Shown: in pieces, positions 1 through 7,195 of the stretch | Layout of the letters: every line of letters begins with the position of its first letter | How positions within the stretch are numbered: the stretch's first letter is position 1 | IMG/VR virus record: IMGVR_UViG_3300027969_000327 | Span: 1 to 29,273 of that record | Source of the DNA: a virus | DNA length: 29,273 nt | Reading direction: 5' to 3' (one strand) | The notes under the pieces: generated by a model | Told to the model about the DNA's origin: nothing | The model's input: only the letters and a program-made list of their open reading frames with translations | The model's database searches: none | Position numbers and translations under genes: made by a program

Positions 1-413
1 TTGAGAAGTGTATGCGAGGCGATACCTCAGACAATGTATTCTCTGCATATCCGGGAGTACGGGAAAAAGGCACAAAGAATAAGGTTGGTCTCCGTGAGGC
101 CTACGGTGATAGAGACTCAAAAGGCTACTCGTGGAACAATCTCATGTTGCAACGCTGGTCCGACCATAATGGACAAGAACATCGTGTGCTAGATGATTAC
201 GAACGCAATCGGCAGCTAATCGATCTTACAGCACAACCCAATGACATTAGACAGATTATGTCTGAGACTATTACTACAGCAACGCAGGCAAATAAAAATG
301 TCAGCCAAGTTGGAATTAGATTAATGAAATTTTGTAATCTTTATGATCTTAAAAAGATTGCTGATCAGGCGCAGGCCTATGCCGAACCGTTAAATGCGAG
401 ATACACATTATGA
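1..413 (+). CDS. rnh: T4-type RNase H / 5'-3' exonuclease (RAD2/FEN family), C-terminal part
   Basis: The gene enters from the left edge; the reading frame is open from base 3, so only about the last 136 residues are visible. The stretch begins EKCMRGDTSDNVFSAYPGV, and the GDTSDN segment fits the metal-binding Asp and helix-three-turn-helix region of the RAD2/FEN-1 family to which phage T4 RNase H belongs. In T4 this enzyme removes RNA primers and short DNA from lagging-strand fragments. The downstream KGTKNKVGL and the NLMLQRW.D..G.EHRVLDDYERN segments resemble what I know of marine T4-like phage versions. The ATG at base 12 is internal, not the start. The stop codon overlaps the next start (ATGA), which suggests translational coupling. 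The family call is fairly firm; the N-terminal catalytic half cannot be checked here. Confidence 0.82.
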   Translation, partial: EKCMRGDTSDNVFSAYPGVREKGTKNKVGLREAYGDRDSKGYSWNNLMLQRWSDHNGQEHRVLDDYERNRQLIDLTAQPNDIRQIMSETITTATQANKNVSQVGIRLMKFCNLYDLKKIADQAQAYAEPLNARYTL

Positions 414-886
414 CCGAATTACATGCAAAACCAATCATTGAAAATAAATTCTGGATTGTAGAACGAGATGGTGAGAAATTTGCCACTCTAAGAAAGAACG
501 AAGACAATCGCTTTGTTCTTAGCAACGAGCTAGGAATTAAAATCTATGACACTAAAGAAAGTCTAACTCGACAATTTGGTAAAGATTTCTTTGTTGCAAA
601 AATTATTAAAGAAGCAGATAACGCATTGCCAAATGAAGTTCATGGATACTCAACAAGTACTGATCCTCACAATGCCATGTTTGATATTAAACGTAAATTG
701 CCTTTGTTTACAAAAAGTAGCGACTCGAAGAGTTTGTATTGTGCGGGATACTATGTAATTAAATTTGACAAAGGCTGGGTCAAATCATTCTGCCCCAAAC
801 TAATTACTTTGCAAAGATATAAGTATCAAGGTCCGTTTAAGACTGAATTTGAAATGCGTCAAATATTATCTAATGTCTCAAAATAA
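410..886 (+). CDS. Conserved marine T4-like phage protein of unknown function, 158 aa
   Basis: The ATG overlaps the RNase H stop by four bases (ATGA), so it is probably co-translated with that gene. The protein is soluble-looking, with no signal peptide or membrane segment. It has a basic, aromatic C-terminal half (YYVIKFDKGWVKSFCPKL, then YKYQGPFKTEFEM) that I associate with a conserved hypothetical protein of marine T4-like myoviruses. No catalytic motif is evident. Its position directly after a replication nuclease hints at a DNA-metabolism or late-gene role, but that is guilt by association only. Confidence 0.7.
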   Translation: MTELHAKPIIENKFWIVERDGEKFATLRKNEDNRFVLSNELGIKIYDTKESLTRQFGKDFFVAKIIKEADNALPNEVHGYSTSTDPHNAMFDIKRKLPLFTKSSDSKSLYCAGYYVIKFDKGWVKSFCPKLITLQRYKYQGPFKTEFEMRQILSNVSK

Positions 887-1127
887 TTTGCCCACAAATC
901 TACCTGGTGTAGAAAGACTGCTGGCCAGAGTAGCTGCCGCTGAACGCAGCCAACAAAAAGACATTAGAATATCAATACAAGAAGCCAAAGACTTAACTGC
1001 TGAATTAGCAGTACTAACATCTAAGTTAGGGCGTACCGTTCAAGAAATACATGCTATGCTATCGGAAATACGTGAATCCACTACTAAAATCGACGTAAAA
1101 TTCGACGGGGGCGGCTTCAGTTCTTGA
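873..1127 (+). CDS. Small helical conserved phage protein, 84 aa
   Basis: I chose the ATG at 873 (MSQNNLPTNLPGVERLL) over an upstream in-frame TTG at 849, because the product from 873 begins like its apparent marine phage relatives and gives a short overlap with the preceding gene. The sequence is strongly helical: residues about 14-70 carry heptad-like Leu/Ile/Ala spacing (for example AKDLTAELAVLTSKLG), which suggests a coiled coil. The tail is short and glycine-rich (KFDGGGFSS). There are no Cys motifs or catalytic residues. It could be a small structural or transcription-accessory protein; nothing in the sequence decides this. Confidence 0.65.
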   Translation: MSQNNLPTNLPGVERLLARVAAAERSQQKDIRISIQEAKDLTAELAVLTSKLGRTVQEIHAMLSEIRESTTKIDVKFDGGGFSS

Positions 1128-1133
1128 TAAATA
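1126..1133 (+). promoter_or_regulatory. Candidate T4-type late promoter box (GATAAATA)
   Basis: The sequence GATAAATA matches the nATAAATA form of the T4-type late promoter. It overlaps the stop codon region of the preceding gene and lies 30 bases before the next start at 1164. Transcription would begin around 1139. The next gene has a Shine-Dalgarno-like AGGAAA at 1149-1154. Chance matches are common in DNA this AT-rich, so the call rests on its intergenic position. Confidence 0.42.
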
Positions 1134-1134
1134 T

Positions 1135-1161
1135 ATACGTGGTTAATTAGGAAACACGTAT
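1135..1161 (+). repeat. Inverted repeat with ribosome-binding site in the loop
   Basis: ATACGTG (1135-1141) pairs perfectly with CACGTAT (1155-1161). The 13-base loop contains the AGGAAA ribosome-binding sequence for the gene starting at 1164. In a transcript that reads through from upstream the hairpin could form and affect access to that site; a transcript starting from the adjacent late-promoter box would lack part of the left arm. The pairing is seen directly; the regulatory role is inference. Confidence 0.4.
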
Positions 1162-1163
1162 TG

Positions 1164-1448
1164 ATGAGCAGACCAAAACCCAAAGTTATACTTGAACATG
1201 CCAATAAGGACACTTTTAAGATTGAACAGATTCTTGAAAGCGATGCCATCTGGGCTGTGTTTTATAAAGCAGAACCATTCAATCTAAAGAGTGGTAGTCT
1301 AGTGGCTAGTTATCCCGGTCCTAAATACAAGAAGGTTTCGTTTAGCAATCCCGGTCATGCACACAATCTTGCAAAAAAACTTAACAAACTTTTCAAAACT
1401 CAAGACTTTGCAGTTTATAAACTCAGTCAAGGTGAAAAGATAGAGTAA
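1164..1448 (+). CDS. Conserved marine T4-like phage protein, 94 aa
   Basis: The start is the ATG at 1164 (MSRPKPKVILEH), with AGGAAA upstream at 1149-1154; an in-frame TTG at 1161 is less likely. The middle of the protein contains YPGPKYKKVSFSNPGHA followed by a helical NLAKKLNKLF stretch, a pattern I recall from a small conserved hypothetical protein of marine T4-like phages. It is basic and soluble, with no known catalytic motif. It is separated from the upstream gene by a 36-base gap that holds a late-promoter-like box, so a transcription unit may begin here. Confidence 0.72.
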   Translation: MSRPKPKVILEHANKDTFKIEQILESDAIWAVFYKAEPFNLKSGSLVASYPGPKYKKVSFSNPGHAHNLAKKLNKLFKTQDFAVYKLSQGEKIE

Positions 1449-1451
1449 GCT

Positions 1452-1850
1452 ATGGACCGTAAGGATACCTATACTTCGGTATTCCTCAAAGCTGCGGGAC
1501 AACCGCATGATGCTGAATACGTTAAAAAATTTCGTGCTGTTTGGTGGTTTAGTACTCGAGGCAAAGATGTCGGTGGATTACGAATGACCGACCAATGTCT
1601 AGAGTTTGTAGAAACCAAATCAGAAATCAAAACTTACAAAATAGAACTTCCAAAAGATCTAACAATAGGACCGCAGGTGTTAATTTGGATGGATCAATAT
1701 CTAGATTCGCCCTTCCATTTACAAAAGAAATATATCAAGGTATTATCTGAAAAATCCGCTTTTGAATTGTATCTGTTTGCTGGCGATGTTAGAAAAATGG
1801 GTGCTGCAAAAGCCTTGAATAAAAGATTAAGCCAAGAATCCGTCGACTAA
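1452..1850 (+). CDS. Conserved phage protein of unknown function, 132 aa
   Basis: It starts three bases after the previous stop. Recognisable segments are VWWFSTRGKDVGGLRMTD near residues 30-50, a PKDLTIGPQVLIWMDQYLDSP stretch near residues 75-95, and an LYLFAGDVRKMG stretch near residues 112-123. These fit a hypothetical protein that I associate with the same neighbourhood in marine T4-like phages. No signal peptide, membrane segment or nucleotide-binding motif is visible. The role is unknown; its conservation beside RNase H suggests a core rather than an accessory function. Confidence 0.7.
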   Translation: MDRKDTYTSVFLKAAGQPHDAEYVKKFRAVWWFSTRGKDVGGLRMTDQCLEFVETKSEIKTYKIELPKDLTIGPQVLIWMDQYLDSPFHLQKKYIKVLSEKSAFELYLFAGDVRKMGAAKALNKRLSQESVD

Positions 1851-1874
1851 ATTATTTTCTTATTAAATATCACT

Positions 1875-2150
1875 ATGTTAAAACTTAATGCACTAGACAT
1901 TTTAAACCACAGACAACTCGATTCTGTGGCTCCGCATTTTGCAAAAATGAAACTTGCAGAAGGCGATCTGTTTGGGGATGAAGTTAACACTTGGATTCGA
2001 TCCAAACTTGTAGGAAGATTCTATATAAAGCGCCAGCCTAGTATTTCTCAAGATGGGAAATTAAAGACTGCAACTTATGTAGGATTTGAAGATCATAAAG
2101 AACTAACTTATTTTATGTTAGCATGTCCACATATAAGGAGAAACACATGA
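1875..2150 (+). CDS. Conserved small phage protein, 91 aa
   Basis: The product begins MLKLNALDILNHRQLD and ends with a FEDHKELTYFMLACPH segment; both ends are similar to a short hypothetical protein of marine T4-like phages. There is no clear Shine-Dalgarno; instead a TATTAAATA sequence lies at 1861-1869, five bases before the ATG. The stop overlaps the next start by four bases (ATGA at 2147-2150). No catalytic or membrane signature is seen. Confidence 0.68.
   Translation: MLKLNALDILNHRQLDSVAPHFAKMKLAEGDLFGDEVNTWIRSKLVGRFYIKRQPSISQDGKLKTATYVGFEDHKELTYFMLACPHIRRNT
2135..2140 (+). promoter_or_regulatory. Ribosome-binding site AAGGAG deciding the start at 2147
   Basis: AAGGAG lies six bases before ATG 2147, at the very end of the preceding gene. 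It supports MTEEVNTP as the N-terminus of the next protein and argues against an in-frame ATG at 2123. Confidence 0.65.
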
Positions 2151-2374
2151 CCGAAGAAGTTAACACACCAGCAGCCGCAACGGCACCAGAGGCAGCAGCC
2201 GCTCCAGAGGCAACAGCACCTGATTTAAACATCAATGACCTGGCAGCACTAAGAAGTATTTTAGATGTAGCAAGCAGTAGAGGAGCGTTCAAAGCAGCAG
2301 AACTAGAAGCAGTTGGGAAAATTTATAACAAACTTAACTCATTCTTGGAAGCTGTCACTAAAAAGGACCAGTAA
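2147..2374 (+). CDS. Small Ala/Pro/Glu-rich phage protein, 75 aa
   Basis: The start at 2147 is set by the AAGGAG just upstream. The first 25 or so residues are a low-complexity Ala/Pro/Glu/Thr tract (for example PAAATAPEAAAAPEAT), followed by a compact helical part (DLAALRSILDVASSRGAF, then AVGKIYNKLNSFLE). Similar small proteins with a disordered acidic head and a helical body occur in marine T4-like phages next to the following gene. It overlaps that gene by one base (TAATG). The function is unknown; a small accessory or chaperone-like role is possible but unsupported. Confidence 0.68.
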   Translation: MTEEVNTPAAATAPEAAAAPEATAPDLNINDLAALRSILDVASSRGAFKAAELEAVGKIYNKLNSFLEAVTKKDQ

Positions 2375-3012
2375 TGAACTCACTAAAACACGTAGGAAAA
2401 ATGAAAAAAGCAGGGTCTAGGGTGATTGTAGCCTTTAGAACTTTGCCCGGAGAATCTAATATGGCATTAGTTATTCCAGTATCCAGTCTAACAGATGACT
2501 ATCATGATAACATTATGAAGTTGGTTGAGACTGACGAGGCACAATCTGCTTTTGAATTAGGCGAAGTGTTGTTTACTAGATCATTTGCTGACGGGCGCCC
2601 AATGTTGCAAGCACTACGTGCTGACGGCAAGATGGCAAAGGTACCAACCGACGATGTCATTATGGTTCCGAGTCCTGGTGCAGAAATTGCACTACATCAG
2701 TTGAATACACTAATTGCAGAACAAAAGAATTGTGCTGTGGATGATTTGTGTACATTTGTATCCGGAGCTCCTCCTACAAAAACCGATGAGCCAAAAGAAC
2801 TTGTAGAAGTTAGGGATCTTGCTCCGGCTGAGAAACCAGCACCACTCAAAGCGGCTGCCAACGAAGCGTTATCTGATAAAGATATTGCCAAGAGCTATCG
2901 TAGTCAAGCCGATTCAATGTACAAAGAAGCTGCTCGATTACGTAAAGAAGCAGACGATTTAGATCCACCGGTAAAGAAAGCGGCAAAGGCCAAAGAAGCT
3001 GAAAGTGCCTAA
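2374..3012 (+). CDS. Conserved phage protein with charged C-terminal tail, 212 aa
   Basis: The N-terminal part (residues about 1-125) contains VIVAFRTLPGESNMALVIPV, a DGRPMLQALRADGKM segment and an LNTLIAEQ segment, a combination I recognise from a hypothetical protein of marine T4-like myoviruses. From about residue 130 the protein becomes Pro/Ala/Lys/Glu-rich. It ends in a helical, charged YKEAARLRKEADDL stretch and a KKAAKAKEAES tail, so the C-terminus is probably disordered or a coiled coil. No enzyme motif is seen. It shares a one-base overlap with the gene before and overlaps the gene after. Confidence 0.68.
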   Translation: MNSLKHVGKMKKAGSRVIVAFRTLPGESNMALVIPVSSLTDDYHDNIMKLVETDEAQSAFELGEVLFTRSFADGRPMLQALRADGKMAKVPTDDVIMVPSPGAEIALHQLNTLIAEQKNCAVDDLCTFVSGAPPTKTDEPKELVEVRDLAPAEKPAPLKAAANEALSDKDIAKSYRSQADSMYKEAARLRKEADDLDPPVKKAAKAKEAESA

Positions 3013-3313
3013 ACCGTTGTTTAAACCGCCAAAGCATCTTGTTCAGGAATGGCCAGAAGTCTTTGAAGATCTTTATATGAATACCATGCCGGTTCACTAC
3101 CTAGAATCAATTAGGTTGGAATTTGGCAATGGTAGGATATGGGAAATCAATATCAAAGAACAACTAGCAAACAGCCATAGCGATATTGTTGCTAACAAAT
3201 TGGTGGAAACTTTTGCAGAATATAAAGAAGATATAAAAAAGATCGACTTTAAAATTGACATAGAAAGGTTAAAGAAAGACATACTAAATCAATCTAACGA
3301 TTTTTTCAAGTAA
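3005..3313 (+). CDS. Conserved phage protein, 102 aa, GTG start
   Basis: It uses a GTG start inside the end of the preceding gene; the product begins MPKPLFKPPKHLVQEWPEVF, whose KPPKHL.EWPEVFEDLYMNTMP pattern is familiar from marine T4-like phages. The C-terminal half is a charged helix (FAEYKEDIKKIDFKIDIERL) likely to form a coiled coil. No catalytic signature. It is the last member of the conserved small-gene block, and the first radical SAM gene begins five bases after its stop, so the two are very probably on the same transcript. Confidence 0.7.
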   Translation: MPKPLFKPPKHLVQEWPEVFEDLYMNTMPVHYLESIRLEFGNGRIWEINIKEQLANSHSDIVANKLVETFAEYKEDIKKIDFKIDIERLKKDILNQSNDFFK

Positions 3314-3318
3314 GAAAT

Positions 3319-4671
3319 ATGAGTGATCATACTAAGTTTCAAAAAATTATACCAATTTTAAATGATGTTAGTCCTAGTTTTTGTCTAGCTAAATGGTATC
3401 AGTTGACACTATATCTTCAAAATGGATTTAATCATAGCTGTCACCATCCGTCACCACATAAAATTCCATTAGACGAATTAGAGCAAAATTACAAAGCTCT
3501 ACACAACACTAAATTTAAAAAAGAACAAATGCAAAAGATGCTAGACGGTGAACGTCCTAGCGAGTGCAGTTATTGTTGGACTGCAGAGGATAATGGGAAT
3601 GTTAGTGATAGAAGTTATAAAAGTGCTACATCTTGGGCATACCCGTATATAGACGAAGTTATTAAAAATAAGACTGCTGATATCGAACCTCGATATGTTG
3701 AAATTAGCTTTAGTAATGTATGTAATTTTAAATGTGCATACTGTTCTCCAGATTTAAGTAGTCAGTGGCATGAAGAAATCTCAAAGCACGGTGCATATCC
3801 AACCAGCCGAAATTACAACGGTTTTGATTGGTTTAAGCAAGTGGGTAAAATGCCTATCAAACATAGTGACCCAAATCCCTATGTAGATGCTTTTTGGGCA
3901 TGGTGGCCCGAATTATATAAAAATTTACATACATTAAGGTTAACAGGTGGTGAACCTTTATTAAGCAAAGACGTATGGCGTATGTTAGATGCTATCGAAG
4001 CAGATCCAAAACAAGATCTCGTACTTGCTATTAATACCAATCTAGGCGTCAGCAGAGATATTATCGATCGAATGATTACTAAAATCAATAATATTAGTAA
4101 AAATATTCAAGAGGTACAAATTTTTACCAGTGGTGAAGCCATGGGGAAAGCTGGAGAGTATATACGATACGGTCTTGATTATCAAGAGTGGTGTCAGAAC
4201 CTAGAATATGTTTTAGACAATACCAATTGCATTGTAGCTGTAATGACCACTGTTAATCTCACTAGCATAACTACCTATTGTGATTTTGTAAGATACCTGT
4301 TGGATTTACGAGGTCGATATAATAAAACTGTTACATTTAATAAAGTACAGTTTATGACTAATACTCTTCGATATCCGGAGTTTCTTTCATTAACTTTACT
4401 AGATAAAGAAACTAAAATAAATTTTGCACAAGAAGTCGAAACTCTAATTGCAGAACGAGGAAAGTTTGACGGGTTAGCCACATTATCGGTTAGTGAAGTT
4501 GATCAATTACGTCGAATGATCAACTACATGAATGAAATTACTCCTAACGAAAAAACATTACGTAAAGATTTTGTTGCGTTTATTAACGAGTACGATCAGA
4601 GGCGCAATACAGATTTTAATCAAGTATTTCCAGAACTTACAGAATTTTATAAAATATGTCAACAACTGTAA
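3319..4671 (+). CDS. Radical SAM protein 1 with N-terminal twitch-like domain, 450 aa
   Basis: This is the first of four consecutive radical SAM genes. The core motif CNFKCAYC (C135, C139, C142) is the CxxxCxxC that binds the S-adenosylmethionine-cleaving [4Fe-4S] cluster, and TGGEP at 209-213 is the SAM-contacting strand. Before the core, C22, C41, C83 and C86 lie in SPSFCLAKWY, NHSCHH and ECSYCW, which fits an N-terminal twitch domain holding an auxiliary iron-sulfur cluster. The C-terminal tail has DQRRNTDF followed by VFPEL. Such proteins catalyse 5'-deoxyadenosyl radical chemistry; the substrate cannot be read from sequence. It starts five bases after the preceding gene and overlaps the next by 16 bases. 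It is closest in design to radical SAM protein 2. Confidence 0.88.
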   Translation: MSDHTKFQKIIPILNDVSPSFCLAKWYQLTLYLQNGFNHSCHHPSPHKIPLDELEQNYKALHNTKFKKEQMQKMLDGERPSECSYCWTAEDNGNVSDRSYKSATSWAYPYIDEVIKNKTADIEPRYVEISFSNVCNFKCAYCSPDLSSQWHEEISKHGAYPTSRNYNGFDWFKQVGKMPIKHSDPNPYVDAFWAWWPELYKNLHTLRLTGGEPLLSKDVWRMLDAIEADPKQDLVLAINTNLGVSRDIIDRMITKINNISKNIQEVQIFTSGEAMGKAGEYIRYGLDYQEWCQNLEYVLDNTNCIVAVMTTVNLTSITTYCDFVRYLLDLRGRYNKTVTFNKVQFMTNTLRYPEFLSLTLLDKETKINFAQEVETLIAERGKFDGLATLSVSEVDQLRRMINYMNEITPNEKTLRKDFVAFINEYDQRRNTDFNQVFPELTEFYKICQQL

Positions 4672-5984
4672 AACGTACAATAGAAATTATTAACGAAATT
4701 AGCCCTAGCTTCTGTGCAGCTAAATGGTATAACGCTACAATATGGTTAGGCAATGGCAGGACTGCAAGTTGCCACTTGCCCCCTGCACACACAATCCCTT
4801 TAAAAGAAATAGCCGTTGATCCTAGTGCATTACACAATACTGAGTTTAAAAAACAACGTAGAAAAGAAATGCTTGACGGTGTGCGATGCAAAGAGTGTGC
4901 ATACTGCTGGACTGTAGAAGATACTGCTTCTCCAGATATACACAGCGACCGCATTTATAAGACTAAAATTTATAAAGAAAATGAAATATTACAATTGGCT
5001 AATATTGATCCTACAGAAAATATTGATCCGAAAACATTAGAAATTAGTTTTGATAATTTGTGTAATCTAAGTTGTACCTACTGTAATTCAGAGTTTAGTA
5101 CAACGTGGTCTAGTGATATCAAACTCAACGGACCGTATACTAAATTAAAAACATCAGGTGGTGGAGCATTTCAAAATGCGGGCGAACACGCATTACCTTA
5201 CGGTATCAAAAATGAAAATAACCCCTACATAGAAGCATTCTTTAAATGGTTTCATGCCGGGCTTAAAGATAATTTGCAGGAATTAAGAATAACCGGCGGT
5301 GAACCTACTCGTAGTCCATGGTTTTGGAAACTGTTAGATGAATGCAAAGATACAAAATTTGACTTTGCAGTTAACAGTAATCTTATCATGGATCAAGTAA
5401 AATTAAATCAGCTAATTAATGCCAGTAAACAGTTTAAAAGATTTGATTTGTACACCAGCGGAGAAGGGTACGGAGCACATGGCGAGTTTATTCGTTGGGG
5501 GTTGGATTATTCTCTATGGCGCAATAATTTAATTCAGTTTGCTAAAGAAGGTCAATATAACCTGATAAATGTCATGATGACTATCAGCGCACTGAGTATC
5601 TGGACTGTGACAGAGTTCATGACAGATATGTTAGAATTACGTAAACAATTTGGCGGGCATCAATTTTTTATGGGTCTCAATTTGGTGAGATTTCCTAGCT
5701 TTCAAAACTTAAATGTATTACCTCAACATTTAAAACAAGCACAAGCAGATAAAATTGAAATTTGGCTAAGTACTGCTGTTGGGTTGCATCCTGCTGAAAC
5801 TAATCAAATAGAAAGAATAGTCGAGTATCTTCGAACTGTTGAACGAAGTCAAGAAGACACTGACAGCCAAGAAGATAAAGCAAAAGACTTAAAAAGTTTT
5901 ACACAACAATATGCTGATAGAAAAAATATTGCATTATCTAGTGTATTCCCAACAGAATTTATAGAATGGTTTAACACAATATGA
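4656..5984 (+). CDS. Radical SAM protein 2 with N-terminal twitch-like domain, 442 aa
   Basis: It is a paralogue of the preceding gene: both start with a .EI(N/S).SPSFC.AKWY pattern and share LHNT.FKK plus a CSYCW/CAYCW segment. N-terminal cysteines C20, C39, C78, C81 and C84 could bind an auxiliary cluster. The radical SAM core is CNLSCTYC (C136, C140, C143), with TGGEP at 213-217. The C-terminus has a VFPTEFIEWF tail. The start lies inside the 3' end of gene 1 and the stop overlaps gene 3 by four bases, so translation is probably coupled. A charged insert (residues about 390-410, SQEDTDSQEDKAKD) precedes the tail. Substrate unknown. Confidence 0.88.
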   Translation: MSTTVKRTIEIINEISPSFCAAKWYNATIWLGNGRTASCHLPPAHTIPLKEIAVDPSALHNTEFKKQRRKEMLDGVRCKECAYCWTVEDTASPDIHSDRIYKTKIYKENEILQLANIDPTENIDPKTLEISFDNLCNLSCTYCNSEFSTTWSSDIKLNGPYTKLKTSGGGAFQNAGEHALPYGIKNENNPYIEAFFKWFHAGLKDNLQELRITGGEPTRSPWFWKLLDECKDTKFDFAVNSNLIMDQVKLNQLINASKQFKRFDLYTSGEGYGAHGEFIRWGLDYSLWRNNLIQFAKEGQYNLINVMMTISALSIWTVTEFMTDMLELRKQFGGHQFFMGLNLVRFPSFQNLNVLPQHLKQAQADKIEIWLSTAVGLHPAETNQIERIVEYLRTVERSQEDTDSQEDKAKDLKSFTQQYADRKNIALSSVFPTEFIEWFNTI

Positions 5985-7195
5985 GTAAAGATAATTTTTG
6001 CATAGTACCGTGGATACATCTTAATACAGAACCTAATGGACGGGTTAAAACTTGTTGTGCGTATCAAGGCGATGCAGCTGGCGACTTAAAAGATAATACA
6101 TTAGAAGAAATATGGAATAATGAGCATACCAAGTCTATGCGCACAAGTTTTTTACAAAATAAAATACCCGACGGGTGTTTGACTTGTACTAAAAAAGAAG
6201 ATAGTGGTGGCGTCAGCGTTCGTATGGCGCTCAATACTCGATTCGAACATCACATCGAAACAGCTAAAAACAATACGTTGCCAGACGGAACTTATGAAAC
6301 ATTTAAACTGCCTTATTGGGATTTCAGATTCAGCAATATCTGTAATTTCAAATGTCGTATGTGTGGGCACGGATGTAGTAGTGCGTGGTGGGACGATTTT
6401 ACACCAGAAGCAAAGAAAACTAAACCAAAATTTTTAGACAGTTCGTACTATGGTACAGACCTGATGAAGTATGTTGACGAATTTATTGATGACGTTGAAG
6501 AAATATACTTTGCTGGAGGCGAACCTTTATTGATGGCAGAACATTATCAAATCTTAGACAGGTTAATTGCTAAAGAAAAATACGATGTATTTTTGCGATA
6601 TAATACCAACATGAGTACTCTCAAATATAAAAACTATGATCTAATCGACATATGGAAAAGATTTAAAGATGTTAGGATATTTGCTAGTATTGACGGTGTT
6701 GATGAAAATGCTGAATACAGCAGATCAGGGACAGATTGGCCGAGGGTTGAAGAAAATTTAAAACGTCTAGTAGAGTCTAAAATTGGATATGTTGTATCTG
6801 CCACTATAAATATTTTTAGTGTATTTAATTTTACTCATCTAGTAGATCGAATGATAAACTTAAATATGTCCACTAGAAAATTGCTAGTAAGTCATCTTCA
6901 CTGGCCCAAATACTATGCAACTTCGATATTGACCGATGAGCTAAAAGATAAAGTAAGACTGCAACTAGATGAGCATTTAGAAAAAATAACTCCATTGGTG
7001 ACTGAAGAAGAAAGTCGTTGGCTCGCTAATCTATATAAAGAAATTAAATTTTATCTAAACTCAACTGCATCACCAAAAGAAATTATCGATCTACAACAGC
7101 AATTTAAACGTAATACTAACAGGTTGGATACTATTAGAAATGAAGATATAAGAATTGCCGTTCCTGAAATAGCCGAATGGTTTGATACACTATGA
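5981..7195 (+). CDS. Radical SAM protein 3 with N-terminal twitch-like domain, 404 aa
   Basis: The N-terminus FCIVPWIHLN, then CCAY (C25, C26) and CLTC (C66, C69), is the layout of twitch-type radical SAM proteins in which the auxiliary-cluster domain precedes the core. The core motif is CNFKCRMC (C121, C125, C128), followed by a GHGCSSAWW stretch with a fourth cysteine, C132. AGGEP is at 178-182. The tail IRNEDIRIAVPEIAEWF matches the other three paralogues. ATGA overlaps couple it to the genes on both sides. It is closer to radical SAM protein 4 than to 1 and 2, so the array is two pairs rather than four equal copies. Confidence 0.88.
   Translation: MSKDNFCIVPWIHLNTEPNGRVKTCCAYQGDAAGDLKDNTLEEIWNNEHTKSMRTSFLQNKIPDGCLTCTKKEDSGGVSVRMALNTRFEHHIETAKNNTLPDGTYETFKLPYWDFRFSNICNFKCRMCGHGCSSAWWDDFTPEAKKTKPKFLDSSYYGTDLMKYVDEFIDDVEEIYFAGGEPLLMAEHYQILDRLIAKEKYDVFLRYNTNMSTLKYKNYDLIDIWKRFKDVRIFASIDGVDENAEYSRSGTDWPRVEENLKRLVESKIGYVVSATINIFSVFNFTHLVDRMINLNMSTRKLLVSHLHWPKYYATSILTDELKDKVRLQLDEHLEKITPLVTEEESRWLANLYKEIKFYLNSTASPKEIIDLQQQFKRNTNRLDTIRNEDIRIAVPEIAEWFDTL

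Noticed and set aside
2123-2147. Earlier ATG for the 75-residue Ala-rich protein
   Set aside because: The AAGGAG at 2135-2140 is placed for the ATG at 2147, and the extra residues from the earlier start do not resemble the known form.
6805-6812. Perfect TATAAATA inside radical SAM gene 3
   Set aside because: It matches a T4 late promoter exactly, but lies deep within a coding region with no gene start close downstream; in AT-rich DNA this is expected by chance.
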